The notes under the pieces are model-generated. The model ran no database searches and was not told the origin of the DNA. It saw nothing but the letters and a program-made list of their open reading frames with translations. From Phoma sp. XZ068 (taxonomy: Eukaryota > Ascomycota > Dothideomycetes > Pleosporales > Didymellaceae), in NCBI GenBank assembly GCA_004835665.1, contig RBKR01000015.1, positions 248,001-312,000 on the forward strand: a stretch of DNA of 64,000 bases. Direction: 5' to 3'. The translations under genes and the position numbers were made by a program. This document shows, piece by piece, positions 23,289 to 36,300 of this stretch; within the stretch, counting starts at the first letter, position 1, and the number at the start of each line of letters is the position of its first letter.

Positions 23289-25839
23289 GGCGATGCTATC
23301 GCAAGATGAACTACGAAGCTATAAAAGCACGACAACGTAGATTGTGTAAGTTCGTACCGAATGCACCGCTATCTTATAGAAATACCCAGTATCTCAGAAG
23401 CACGTCAATCCCAATGGCAAATACGATATACCCGAATTTTGTGAGGCCTCAGCCCAACTGAATCAACAGAGAGACGATCATTCGCCCATTTGGGTCAAGG
23501 AATTAAGCATATCCACAATGCTGGGCAGGGTAACGTCCCTAGCGATGTGCGGGAGTCGCATTAGAGGCGATATCGCTCCACTTCGTGCTGGGAACGCGGT
23601 GGAGTGCCGGGTAGATAAGCTGTCGAAGCTTTCACCCAGACTCTCGTCGTGCATGCATGAGCGATGAATCCGTGGGACTTGGATTGAGAATTCACCTTTA
23701 GCAATTGGCTTTTAGTTGCATGTATCGAGACGTCACGATGTCTGGGGTATTATGGATGGGGAGATTTGTTGCAGTGACGAGGTTCGTAACTCGCGAGGGA
23801 GCACGCAATGCCCCACATTTATGGTGTTGTGACAGCAAGGAGAACATCGCGTAAACTTCGGCGTATATCCGAGTCTGAGGAAAATATGTGTGCTTATGTA
23901 TTATGTAGGAGTCTGAATACATCGTGGTGTTTTAGGGTGTCATACGTATGGGTTCTGCGAATTGCATAATACATGATTGGCCCAGTGGATTGGCAAATGT
24001 CTATTTAAGCAGTTTCTTCTGATGTCAAGCTATTCTCAAACCACTTTTCTGCTATCCTGAAATGAAAATTCAAAGTCTCCAAGGCCATGTTGTGCCTGAC
24101 GCGCGAAGAGCCCGCATGTAATCCAGTATGCTTGTCTGCGTGCTGGTGTGTGCTATCGAAATTTGGTTCAAGTGTTGAACTGCAAACTTCCAAAACAAAA
24201 GTTCTACAACAAAATCTCTACTTCAATCTTGACCTCTGTTGTCCGGTTTTCGAGGAGACAGCCATCAGCAAGTTTTTCTCCCAGCGGTGCCAACGGGTAT
24301 CGTGTTACTGCCTGCTCTACAGTAGGATTTGACAATCGAGAGCGTCAGGCATGTGTTTCTTCAGCCTCTCCGTCTTCAAAACGATATACTCCAATATAAT
24401 GCTTGTGTGGTCTGCCACGACTGAATCGATATCGACATGCACACGTTTCAAAATCACCGTTCTCGAAGATGAAGAACTCACATTGAAAAATGAGTACCTC
24501 AATCGTCCTTTGACGTTGTCGACCCTTTCGTAAATTAATCTGCTTCAACAAAATTCAAACAGATCTCAACGCATGTCTGCCCGCCTCCGCGCCATGAAAG
24601 CCAAGCTGAATGGCTGTATGACCGTGTGTGTGCGCTTTTACGAAATATACAAGCTGCTGGCAAACATTGCGAATCTCGACCTCATGGACTCAAGTGTACT
24701 TCAAAAACTTGAAAACCATACAATCATGCGATACACAAATGTTCTGCAGATAATATCTCGAAATGCGCATGAGCCTCTGGTATTTGCGGTGTCTCCTCTG
24801 TATCTGCTGCAAACACCCGAGCATATATGTTTCTGTTTTAACTGAACAGACTTTCTCATCTCAGCACTTCTGATTCTTTTATCTTTTCAAAAATAGATCG
24901 TGCTATCGAAACTCTGAGCATCAACATTCATGTCTGGCCCGCTCTGCTGGTCCAAAAGTGTTGAGCGTGGAGGACATGTCTTCTTCTGTGTGGCCGAGAA
25001 GTTCACACGTTCAAAATAGTCACTCAGCGAAATGTGTTCTGGCGAGCTGACTGTTCTCATTGGAATCAAAACAAGATGCCATGACATTTCGACCATATGT
25101 CCTCTGTTTCTGGAATCCCATTTGTACACCGAAACAAGAGGTACATTTATCATACACGTGCAAAAATTTGACACTGAATACCGGACGGCTTATATACGTA
25201 GCTCATCACTAACTTTCTCCATCATTCTATCTTCTAAGCGTCATAAATTGAGATCGCGTTCACACATGTTGTTCTGCTTCCGCCATTAAAAAGTTAGCCA
25301 AAGAAGACATGTCTCCCTCCAAAGTCACTGCAAAAATCCATCAAGGCCGGTTACATGTCCTCTGTGTTGCTCGCATTTTCACAATCCGAAAACACGCCAG
25401 TCAGCTTTTATGGTTTTTCTAGATTCCCTGCTCTATAAGTCTTTAAGACTGTTCGGGTGGATTCTTCTCACTTCAAAAACTTGATGACACTGCCAAAATC
25501 AAAATCGACTAGAAACATATTTATGTTGTTGCGGTCCGGCTTTTTCCAAAACAAAAAATCCCCTACATATGCATGTTTGCTTGTGCGTCTCTGGAGATTC
25601 TGTGGGTAGATTGCCAAGATGGCGCCGGTCATGTCTTCCAAATAATTTGGAGCTCATAAGTATGAATCATCGTCGAAAGCGGTGCAAGTTGCTCGCTATG
25701 TGTATGTTTGGCCTGTTGCGTTGAAGACGATCAACCCACAGGTGATGGTTGGGAGATCGAAAATAATATACAAACGGCACATATGTATAGATCTTGACTT
25801 TCCAACGCCTACTTTCCACCAACTTCATCAACACACCCC
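23289..25839. other. AT-richer gene-free interval of 2.5 kb
   Basis: Sequence between the UNC93-like start and the hydrolase stop. From about 23700 it is more AT-rich than its flanks, with many TTTTC and CAAAA words. The longest plus frame (24573-24845, 90 codons) has an ATG but no recognisable domain. Variants of the word ACATGTCTTC recur near 24974, 25304 and 25631 without a clear repeat unit. It may be a decayed mobile element or ordinary intergenic DNA. Confidence 0.45.
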
Positions 25840-26752
25840 TCACACCCTCCCACCCTTCTCAACCAACCCCTCAAACCACCGCCTCAGCTCCCCCTCCGCA
25901 CTAATCGTCGGAAAATGGTCACACTTGACCCTCGTAACATCCACCTTCTGCCCCTCCCTCTCCGTACCTTTCCAGCTCTCCTCAATGTCGGCAATAGCAG
26001 TCTCCTGCACAGCCGGCGTAATACACTGATCGTCCTCGCAGAAGAACCAACTCACCGGCACATCCTTGTACCCGGGATACGTCAGAGTGCCTTCAAACGC
26101 GGCGCTGGAATGCTGTCCCATCTGTTTAAACTGCTGTAGTCCTTGCTCCAATGGGAGGGAATTCAGACATGCTTCCACCGTCTGTTCGGGGTGGGGGTGG
26201 AATAGCCATCCATCCTGAGTCAACAGCATCAGCGTTGTTCTGTACATCCAGCAGGACGTATCGACATCGACATCGACATCGACATCGATATAGCTAGCGA
26301 AAAGAGAAGACAGAATCACTCACCTCATCAGCCTCAAGCGGCACCCTCACACCCCCGACCATCGTCTCCGCCAACCCCCCGCCCACCTTCGGCACAACAG
26401 CAGTCAAATACGCCAATCTCACTACACCCCCTTCTTTCCCCGCCTTCCTCCTCTCACCCACACTCAACCCCTTCAAACTCTCACTTGCAGGCGTCCCCCC
26501 ATAGCTATGTGCCACGAGAACAACCTCCTCTCCTGCATCCGCGAGTTGTGTGACAAACGCAGCGATGAAGGCCGCGTCGTCGTACATGCTGGGTAGAGGG
26601 GCGGGTTTCTTGGAGAAGTAGCATGGGGGGTCTAGGATGTGGGTTTTTATGCCGGTGGTGGTGAGGGGGTGGAGGAGGGGGGTGTAGTGTGAGGAGTGGA
26701 GGAAGGAGCCGGGGATGAGGACAATGGTTGGTTTTTTTGGGGGGTGGGTCAT
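25840..26752 (-). CDS. Alpha/beta hydrolase
   Basis: Predicted 267-residue soluble hydrolase from exons 26324-26752 and 25840-26214 with a 109-nt intron. The nucleophile elbow is AHSYGG with Ser83. The oxyanion-side motif is LIPGSF near residue 12. A likely acid is in CEDDQC near 204-205, and the catalytic His is His243 in CDHFP. The layout is that of the AB_hydrolase_6 type, which includes plant-type methyl esterases and many fungal enzymes of unknown substrate. No signal peptide is visible. No biosynthetic partners lie beside it. The intron contains a hexamer repeat. Confidence 0.85.
26261..26290. repeat. Hexamer microsatellite in the hydrolase intron
   Basis: Five tandem TCGACA units, the last one TCGATA, lie inside the intron at 26215-26323. 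If the intron were kept, the repeat would read as alternating Val-Asp on the minus strand, in the hydrolase direction. Its length may vary between strains. Confidence 0.75.
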
Positions 26753-27119
26753 TTTGGCTCGTTTGTGAGGTGCTTGTAGCTGTTCTGGGGAGGGGTTGGG
26801 GTGGCTCAGCTGGGGATGTGTAGCTTGAAGGGGAAGTGGTGAGGGGGCAGTGAGGTTGCTATATATTGCTGGTGCGTTGGTCGCCTAGATTCGAGGAGAG
26901 GGATTGGTCAGCTGATGTCGTGACTGTCAGAGTGGATGAAGCTATTCTGACATTCTGACATGGGAAGTCAGAATAGCTTCCAACTTCGGTAAACTGCGTT
27001 GAGTTTAGCGCCATCTGAGAGGGGAAGGACTAGCACGTTGCCGACTGGACTGGGTGGACGACGGGTGGGCATAGGATCGTAAGCAGTGGATTGGAATACG
27101 CTGGCTAGCAAATTATATA
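26753..27119. other. Intergenic region with a perfect hairpin
   Basis: About 370 bases between two tandem minus-strand genes, so it holds the 3' end of the MOSC gene and the promoter of the hydrolase. A 14-bp perfect inverted repeat with a 15-base loop lies at 26938-26980. Confidence 0.5.
26938..26980. repeat. Perfect 14-bp inverted repeat with 15-base loop
   Basis: GAAGCTATTCTGAC at 26938-26951 is matched by its exact reverse complement at 26967-26980. ATTCTGAC occurs again in the loop. The element lies about 190 bases upstream of the hydrolase ATG. It could be a factor-binding element, a 3'-end hairpin of the MOSC transcript or a trace of a small foldback element. Confidence 0.75.
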
Positions 27120-28581
27120 TCAACCCATGACTTTGTCGCCTTCTCCAGCGAGGAAGTAGTGGCTTCCGGTCTCCAACACCTCAATCGTGTCTCCGACCTT
27201 CACCTCTCCTGCGTCCAATGGCGTTACTTGCATGCCGAGAACAGCATTCTTGCTACCTTCGTCAATAACTCTGTACTTGCGCATCGTAGTGGACGGCTCG
27301 TTGGGGTTTGCAATGCCGGTCTCTGGGTCAACATTCGGCAGTTTGCAGCGCGTTGTACGGCATGAGATATGGTAAGGTGTCGATCCAATTTTTGCCTTTG
27401 TCCAGTTGTCCTCGTGGAACGCTGGAGGGCCGGTGAAGTAGATATTGGCTCTGTAGCGGAGGGCGTTGATGATGGGAACTCTGAACACAGTCTGGGGAGT
27501 GTCGCCTTTGGGGAGTTTACTGGCGACATCGTGCACTGAGGCGAGATTGAGGATGTGCACGGGGTACTGCGGGGGTTAGAGGTGTTTCCCATGGAATTGA
27601 GACGAGACTTACCGAGTCTTGCATGGCAATGGTTGTTTGGAAGCCCACGTCTTCCTTTTTGGGTGCACACTTGTATACCTCACGGTATTTGTTCGTGTCG
27701 ATTCTGAAAAGAGTGATGGGGTTGGTAGTGCCAATGGTGTACTTCAGCTTCGCCAGCAACTCTGGGTCAACTTCACAGCCCATGTTGAGAGCCACCGGCG
27801 CATCCTTCCAGATGCGCAGCGTCTCGCTCTTGTAGCCTTTGCTCTTGATACGCTCTTTCGAGGGGTAGAATGGTACTCGAATCTCCAACATGGGCTCTGA
27901 CTTGCCTGCAATCTGTGCAGCGAGAATCTTGCCCCAGCTCTTGAGTCCATCCAGGGAGAAATCCGTATCTTGCGAGAAGGGGAAGCGAATGATTAAACAT
28001 CCCTCACTCTTGACCCATTCGCCGTCCTTGTCGTAGCCAGGCGCAGATGGATCAGGAACCCAGATCTCGGTCTCTACTTTTGCTAGGCGTGGGAACTTTC
28101 GTTGGGTGCAAAACTGCCACTCGCTCGTGACCTTTCCATCCAGACTCGGCATGCTCGTTACATACTGTGCGAGGGTGAATTGACGATCGTACTTGAGGCC
28201 GGTACGCAGGACTTCGCTCTTGTCAAGCTCAACTGGACCAGCGGACTTTAAAGGGTAGATGAACAATGCCTTGACGGTCCATGGCTTCTCGTTGGTGGCA
28301 TCCCCTCCTTTGGCGTATTGCTTCGAGTACTGGTCCTCAAAGTTGCCGCGGCCTTGGATACCAATTTTGCGGCATCCTGGTGGTGGAGGCAGAGGTCTGT
28401 CGCGCTGTGTGAGGGCAAAAAGAGCAATGAGGATGAATGGGGAGAGGGTTGCCAGTACGGTATAGATGACTGTAAGCGGGGTGATCTCGAGGCCAAACTT
28501 TTCGATTGCGATCCTGAAGAATTCCGACAAGATGGTGTGCTGCTCCTCGGACGGCCTGAGGGGGGTTGTATCAAACTTCAT
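27120..28581 (-). CDS. MOSC-domain protein (mARC-like molybdenum cofactor enzyme)
   Basis: Predicted 471-residue protein from exons 27613-28581 and 27120-27566 with a 46-nt intron. Near the N-terminus a hydrophobic segment (about residues 35-58) looks like a membrane anchor. The MOSC N-terminal beta-barrel domain begins about residue 100 with ALFIYPLKSAGP and contains YDRQF. The MOSC domain follows in the second exon, with RYRANIY, then a Cys-rich stretch with Cys392 and Cys397, then NVDPETG. In mARC enzymes a Cys in this stretch coordinates molybdenum; Cys397 is the likely equivalent. mARC enzymes reduce N-hydroxylated compounds at the outer mitochondrial membrane; the anchor fits a membrane location, but which membrane is inference. 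It is divergent from the RecA-like gene. Confidence 0.88.
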
Positions 28582-28993
28582 GGTGTTGCTGAGGTCGAGC
28601 AGTAGGTGCTCGATAGTTGCGGCTGTTGGCGGTTCAGCGCGACAGTCAGTGCATGTCGAGTCACGTCCTTCCAGTGCAATTGCGAAGGCGGTTTGACTTA
28701 TATCTCGCCCCTATCGAAATTCGACGATGTGGCTTCAGCGATATGGATTGGAGGCGGTGCTGGTGTTGACTTGGCGCGTTGAAAGCGGAAGGAGACAAGG
28801 ATTTGGGCGAGTCATGGTGGAGCCGCTGCTCGCTTGCTCGCGTGACAGCGCGCGCTGGACGCATCAACTTGAGCCGCATGACGTCCAGCATCTACACCAG
28901 ACGCGACAGCACAGGGACGCAGCAGCTGGACGCGTTGCATCATGTTCTTCGTGCTTGCATCACGGGACTAGCTCGCAGCCTCCTCGGTCTGAC
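28582..28993. promoter_or_regulatory. Divergent promoter region of the MOSC and RecA-like genes
   Basis: 412 bases between ATGs at 28581 (-) and 28994 (+). It contains GC-rich words and a CGACGCAG-type repeat but no clear TATA box. No MluI-box cell-cycle site was noticed. Confidence 0.4.
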
Positions 28994-30381
28994 ATGATGG
29001 CAGACAAAGACGTGCCTCCCCCACCGCCGTCCTCGCGTATGCATCGGCGCCCTCGTCCCATTCTACTGCGACTGACGTCGGCACAGACAGACTGCCCACC
29101 GTCTCGGCCTCACAGGCTCTCCAGAGCCTCCATGCGCGCGGCGCTCGAACTGTGCCAACCGGCCTCGGGCAGCTCGACAAGCTCCTGGCCCCTCCAAGCC
29201 TGGCCAGCCTCAACGTCGCTGGAGGGTATGCGCGGGGAAAGGTGACGGAGGTTTACGGGCCTTCAGGCGTTGGGAAGACGTCGCTGCTACTGCAGGCTGC
29301 CTCCAATGCCCTGCGCGGGGGGCAGCATGTCTACTGGATTGGTACTGCGATGCTCGCCCTCTGCTTCTGCGGTGCTAACGGCCTGTAGATGCTGCCTGTG
29401 CGCCCTTGGTCCCTCAGCGCCTTCACGACATGCTCTCTGCGCCCAGCGACTCGTCCAATGCTCCTCAGGACACGCTGCGGAGCCACTTCCATCACCTCGT
29501 TGCGCCAACGCTCGCACATGTACTGGCGCTGTTCGTGCACCCACCTGCTTCGTTCCCGGCGCCGAGTGCGAGTCTTGTTGTCATTGACTCACTCTCCACC
29601 CTTATCGACAACGCATATCCGCGCAACACCGACGATCGCCTGAAGAACAAGACCGACCAATCAAAGTGGGCAGCTGGGCGCAGATATGCAGTCATCAACG
29701 ACCTGATTGCCGCTTTTACCAAGTTTGCGGCCCTGCACGACGTTGCCCTGACCATCACATGTCAAACCATAACGCGCATTCGAGGAGCTTCACGAGCACT
29801 CCTAGTCCCTGCTATCACTGGCATCGAATGGGAGAATGGCATCTCTACACGCCTACTCTTGTTCAGAGACTGGGTTCCTCAGCAGGCAAAGACACAAGAC
29901 AGGCTCGACCCAGATAGATTGCAGAAAACCAGGTTTGCTGGCCTGGTCAAGGTCAACGGAGTGGCACTGGCCGATGAGGGGGGCGTGGGCAATGTGGTGC
30001 CATTTGCTATCGAAAGTGTAAGTTTGTCGAGATCCAGGCAACCGGCGCGTGCATAGGTGCACGACAATTGGGGTGAAGGCCTGTTTGACTGACGTGAATC
30101 AGCATGGACTCTGCGACATCGACGTCACTGCCGATGATACGGCGACAACCATGGCGCTCCCTATCCAAGCCAGACCGCCCAAGAGGACCTTCGATGAGGT
30201 CGACGAGAACGTAGCGGAAGAGCCGAATTCAGACGAAGCGTATGGTTGGATTGAAGACGATGGTGTCGCCGCCGAGGGTCTCCTGATTGAAGACGCCTCC
30301 ACCACTAACGACAGTGACGCTCGACAGGCATCTGCTGCGGAGGGACGTAGCACAAAGGCAATGCGAACTTCCACGGAATGA
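28994..30381 (+). CDS. RecA-fold ATPase, Rad51 paralogue (Rad55/Rad57-like)
   Basis: Predicted 401-residue nuclear protein from exons 28994-29036, 29087-29341, 29389-30017 and 30103-30381. Rad51 paralogues load and stabilise the Rad51 filament in homologous recombination. The Walker A motif GPSGVGKTS is at 72-80 and Walker B is SLVVIDS near 161-167, spaced as in the family. The segment before Walker A (TGLGQLDKLL) is the usual substrate-like loop. The GAACC-like ISTRLLLFRDW segment lies near the end of the ATPase core. The last 90 residues are acidic and low in complexity, outside the fold. It lacks the long helix-hairpin-helix N-terminus of Rad51 itself. Which paralogue it is cannot be settled by eye. 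Confidence 0.82.
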
Positions 30382-33300
30382 GAGAATGCTCAGCACGTCT
30401 TCTGCCTAAACGACCACAATCCTACGGCGTATTCGTCGTCCCACCAAACATATTGCTCACAAGCATAACCCACGGAGCGCCGGGTAAGCGTAATTGCATC
30501 ACCCCAAATATGCCTCCATGTATAGCTGCTGACTGAGACTCGATCAGGCTGAGATCGTGCGTCTACACCGATCATTCGCTGCCGGCAGCCCACGGCACAG
30601 GCTGCTCTCCGCGTGGGGTGACACCCCAGACCCCAGATTGATCGCCCCCAACTCGGCTCCGCCAGTAACACCCGGTATCTTCACCGCCAGTATGCGCGCA
30701 TCCTCACATCAGCGAGGCCATCAGCTTCGTAATACGATGAACCAATACAGCCCTCATGGCACTATTTGTGCGATAATGTCGGGGACCAACGAATCCTCTC
30801 AGCAAGCTCCTTCCTCTTGCGACGTCTTACCGCACCCCTGATTGTCGGTTGATGTGCGCCACACAGGCCTGCCGGTCCGGCTTGGAGTTGGGGTACATCT
30901 TCCTTCGAAGACGGAGCAGCCGCACACGTGCAAGTCCAGGGGCCGAAACGCATGCAAGCCCCAGCAAGGTTCGGGGATGCGCCCCGCGACCCAGCCCCCT
31001 GGGTCCAAGGACCAACAATATGCAGGATCTTTTGGATAAATGAAAGAAATGCACGCGCGTGGCTGATCATAGCTGCAGTCTTATAGGGGGAAGCGGGGTA
31101 TCTTCGTGGGGGTGGAGGAACATGGTCAGGTGCAGTTTTCCGCTCCGCGCTCCAAGCAGAAAGACGCAGGACGCTCAAGGAGTCTGGACACGCTGAATGG
31201 AGGAATCGCGGGCTGCTAAACCGCCGTCACCCGTGGACAGGTCTCAAAGGGGCAATCACACACCCAGAGCGTACGCCATTGCGACGCCTTCTGTATCAGC
31301 ACGCGCCTATCTCCACATCCACAGCCATACAGCATACACACCTACACTATTCCGCGATTCCCCAATCGAGAACATGGCTGCCCTAAGCTCGACTCGCAAG
31401 TACATGCACCTTCCTTTTGAATAGGTAGTGACACACACCGCTTCACTCTACGATACAATGGCGCATGTCACCACCATCTTCGAAATAGGCGCAGCTGTGC
31501 ATCTCAACAAGCGCATCGGACCAATAGCCAGCCCGTCCGTAGAAAGAAGCATACAATACACCCATCCAAAGTACACACGCTTGGTGGCGCTGGATGTACG
31601 TATGTACTTTACAATACTCTGCTCAATGAACTGCGCAGCACTGTACTGTTCTGCACTGTACTCCACTACCCTACTCTATCCTACTCGTATACTATCCAGT
31701 GTGCATGCTCTCAACAAATACAGTATGCAGCGATGCCTTGCAGTACCCACTCCAAACCCACCGACCTCTCCTCGCGTGCGCTCTGCATCTTCGTACCGGA
31801 TGTCTGCTCGCGGACCGGACCTTTCGGCAGACCGCACGCGACTACCCGGCGCAACGCAGTGCACCGCAGTGCACCGCATTGCATGGTGTGATGGGACGTG
31901 GTGCGATGCGAAGTGATGTACCTCCCTCATTTCCTCGCCTCGCCATGCCCGAGCATGCCCGGCGAGAGGGTAATTTGCAACCGACTTGCTAAATGGTGGG
32001 CATGGCATGTAAGGATACCATAGTATGGACAGGTAGGTACTTTCTTGCGTCGGTGTGTCCGAACCGAACTGGACCGATCCGAAATGACTTTACTGTCTTA
32101 CGGGCCGAGTGCGAGTGATGGCTGTGTGAGAGGAGGAAGAGGATTGGGCTTGTATGTGGTGTGTGTGTATGCTACGTGTGTGGAACTTAATTTGCTGCTG
32201 TTGCACCGCGTCACTGAATGTGAGCAAGGCTGGAGGAGGGAGTGGGTCTTCAATATTGTGGAGTGGATGCGAACGATGATTGTAAGCAGAGGATGTTTTG
32301 ATGGTGCAGGTACAATCAAGAGGAACATGGTTGAGAAGTACACCAAGTGTCGTTTGTGATGGGTGACTGTATGCGTGCCTTATTGTCTGGTGGAAGTAAT
32401 GCATTAAGTCAGATTTCTTTTGTACATTTGGGACAATACTTTGCGTTGATCGCTTGCAAAAAAAACTTCAAATATGTCTCACTGTAGACATCGAATTTGT
32501 GATGCTCTGGGTTAAACACCGGAGCATACAAGAACGATCAAGGGCGATAGAGGTTAAACGACATCAGTCATTGTAGAATAATCGAAGTATTAGAATGGTG
32601 CATTTACGGGCAGTTTTTACACGTGTGCTGGCAACCTTCAATAGTAAAAGCGAGGCACGCGAGAATACGAGGAGTCTACTGATTTGCAGAGCTCTCGTAG
32701 CGGTGCTACAGATCTGGATTATGGAGAGGTGTGCCTGCCATGTTCGATGCTTGCAACAGCACGCCTGTAAGCAAGCATGTTTGTGCTCTACGGCTTTGCT
32801 TGATGCGAATCCTTCTCGGCGTTCGGAGAATCAAACTGGGTGTCGATTGTCGTCCACGTCTTCTGTCACCTTCTCGGCGAAGTGTCGGTTCTTTCAATCA
32901 CAGCCTAGACAGCGCCATAGACATTATGACGCGCTCCTTGCTATACGTGCCAACATCTTATCACCCACCTTGTTCATCAAGTTTTCTTGAAACAGCTGCG
33001 ATGTTGGTCGTCATTCAGCAATCGGCCAGACTTGCGAAGATCGTGTTGTACCCCAGCAAACCCCACACCTGTCACGTCACCGACTTGACTTGATAGCGGC
33101 TAAGACGGCCCCTGCCGCGGCGACTACAGCGTGAAGAACCGTGGGGCGAAGATCACGACTCAGGCAACTTGTCTTGATCGTCGGCTTAAGGGTGTTTGCA
33201 TAAGACATCGAGATCTAGACTGCTCCGCGGAGAGCGATCATCGTTGGGTGCTGGACAGACGAGGGAGTGATTGGATTTGAGATAGGGAGGGCAAAACTGG

Positions 33301-36300
33301 CGTGATACTGCGTGATGTCACAAAGAGGACGATATCGAGAAGGATCGTAAGCGTTCAGTATACGTGTACCACGAATTGTGCCGGCTGGAGTTGTTCTTTC
33401 TGTTGGCGAGGTCGTGGCTTATTGCAGCAACGCAGGTACGACCGCCATTTTGGGCTTTCCGACGTTATTGACAGGACCCCACCAGGCGAGGCCACGATGT
33501 TGTGGCTTCGGTGATTGCTGCGAGGTCAGCTTGTACCTATCAAGGCCCTAAACTTACCTTTGCAGAGCACAATAACCCTTTGGGCACGCCACCGATCACA
33601 CCACCACATTCTCAGCGTCTCTTTTGGACGCACGAAACAGCCCCCAAGAAAGCAATCTCAATACGCAGCTTCCCTATCAAGCACGTGCATGCATACTCAT
33701 CCCTCCGAGGTGTACTTTGGTCTCCCACGGGGATCTTGAACCCTGAAAGCTCCACACTGGGGTCCTATCCCTGCGCCACCGGAACTTCATTGATACGGTA
33801 ATACCGGAGTAGAAGCTCCGGTTGCCCTTCGCTCCAAGAGGCTGTGCATAAACCGCCTCAAGGTGTGTGCTTGCGGCGTTTGCTCTACCCCGAGCCGAAA
33901 CATTGGCAATAAACGTTCACCCGGGGTTGAATACTTACTCGCTGTGTATTCTCCCGCGTAAGCTCGGCACAAAGTGACCTCGGGAGAAGTTCCCAAACGC
34001 CGGTGGTACGTGTTGGTTCCGGCGGGTTTTCGTGCATCAGGGTCCGCCATTTTGCGGAGGGCGCCGTGACTGGACATTTGCCGGTCCGTTGTACCGCGGG
34101 TATATGGCGGAACAAGTTAGCTGGGCGGAATGTAAAGCCAGGGCTGTCTGGGGTAGCCAAGGGAGGATGTGTGACAATTTTGGGACTGGGGTGGGTCGCG
34201 ATGCTGAAGGGATTCACATGCCAGCATGTGAAGGAGCGTTTGACGTGACGCAGGTACGTCTCAACAAAAAAGTTTGATATGAGGTGTGATGCATTCATGA
34301 CTTCTTTGCGACTGTGAGTGCTGACTGCTGATATGCACGCTGCTGACATGCACCCTATTGTCTGCAACGCAGATTCGCTGGCTTTCAGATCCTTCATTCC
34401 CAACGTGATGGTTACATTGGCGATAGGCTATCGTGACTGTGCCAAAGCCATGTGAAAATCCGGTGGTGTAGTGCTCATGCCATCCGACAGAGGGTTCGAG
34501 AGTTTGGAGACTCCGTTGGGGATAACGAGTCTGCTTTGCTGGCATCTAGAAATTATCTTCTGCACTGCATGTGAAAGCATGTGCTCATGAAATCATCATG
34601 TTGGAATCTTAGCAGCCCATTGACCGCGAAGGGACTGACTCCCGAAGCAACGGCAGCTACTAAGTAGCATCGGATGTGTAACCCATTGCAGTAGATTCAC
34701 AAAGAAGTGGACAGCTATAATGAGGATGAAGTAATGAAGACTGTCTAGCACTTCGACTTGCGGAGGTGCACCTGCGACTCAGTGCTGTGGAAAGCAAGCT
34801 TTCTGCCAGCATGCAGGGAAGACGTCGTTTGCGGCTATCCATAGTAGATCTGCAGAATAGATTGATGATGAGCAACCTGGATATCGAAATATCAGCTGAG
34901 TTTACCAGCCGCCTGGTACGCGACGTGGGACTTAGATGACTGCCGTTGCACAAGATCCGCCATGCTTCAAGGCCGGGATTGACATTGCAAGATGCTATGA
35001 AGAAGTTAAGCGAACAAAGCCGCACGCTGTCGCAGGACGTTTTCAGCCGGTCCGCCGAAGCGGAGAAGGAGCGGAGAATGAATTGTGCATCGCGGGTGAA
35101 CTGACGGCTCATAGGCTCGTAACGCGGAGGAGATTGCACAGTAGCATTCGCGGAGAGCAAAGCCTTTGCAACAGGGGAACGGCGGCCCTGGCCAAGCGCA
35201 AGCGATCGGTAAAATGCCGACGTCGTAAGCTGCCCACATATCGTGAGCCTCATCTAACGGGCAATTCACGATGCGGATCCTTAGCCAAATAAGGAAGTCT
35301 TCGCGCAGAGCCTCTGGGCCAGGTCTGCTTGCTTCTCCACCGTTCCGCCCCTCTCACTGGTGCAATTTTGCCGGAGTAACTTTCGTCCCTCGATACGGTA
35401 CGACGGCGCCTCAGTGGAGCAAGCTTTGGCCAGCCTTATCCGCTCATTACCCTCTTGAAAGTCGCAGATAAGTGTGGAGACCCCACAGTCGGAAGAGGAT
35501 TCATGCTGTACGAAAGCGGATGCGTCTAGAAGCTCGCTAGATGGACGAGTCAGCAAGGGGCTCCCACTACTGATACTTGGTAAGACTCGCTGTGGAGGGA
35601 TTCCCTCTAACTACGAAGGCGGCTGAGAAGTAGTCTGAATGGTGGAGTTTTGCTTATCTTTGGCTGGCTCTGGCCTTGTGTCTTCAAATATCTGCAAGGA
35701 AAACGAGGACCCACGAGTCCAACCTATTGGGTGGCGTGCTTTGTTTCATGAGATTGGCGTTCTGTGTGAACCGGCGCAAGCCCCAGCAATCATTGATGGT
35801 TTTGAAGAAGATACCGCCATCAACTAGGTACCTAGCATGTGAACTTCAAGTACTCAGCCGCAGATGCTGCAAGATGTCGTGATAGAACTGACGGCATGTT
35901 TATCGGCCTTACTGGATGCTATTTGGCAAGAAAGATGGATTTCAGAGCAACGTTCGCAGCTGCCGGGCCGACAACCTTCCAGGTGGCGAAGTGCGGACAA
36001 ACCTCCCGTCCTACCTGCCGATTTGCCCAGATTCTGGCGCAGCGTGGGTTTGTTATGCCGCGCATAGATAGGAATGTGGAGAGCGCCAACGCTGCTGCGC
36101 TCCAGTCTGGGGTGCAGCTATGGGCATTCCTGGGCACCCGTCAGACGAAGGAGCGTCAAAGGCCACATTTGACCAAGACCTGTACGAAGAAAGCCCGAGA
36201 CAGAGCAGGGAGCCGTTTCGAAACCCGATGGATGCCGAGAGAGCGTGAGAATCAGTTCGTCAAACGGCCCAAATAGCAACTCACAAAAGAAATGATACAA

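Noticed and set aside
33735..33790. tRNA-like A box (TGGCGCAGGGA) and B box (GGTTCAAGATCC) on the minus strand
   Set aside because: The order and spacing fit a pol III promoter, but the D, T and acceptor stems do not pair. It may be a tRNA relic or chance; not listed as a tRNA.
34660..35253. 197-codon minus-strand frame in the gene-free interval
   Set aside because: Begins with ATG but is rich in Ser, Arg and Leu without domain or intron signals, overlapping other frames of equal quality.
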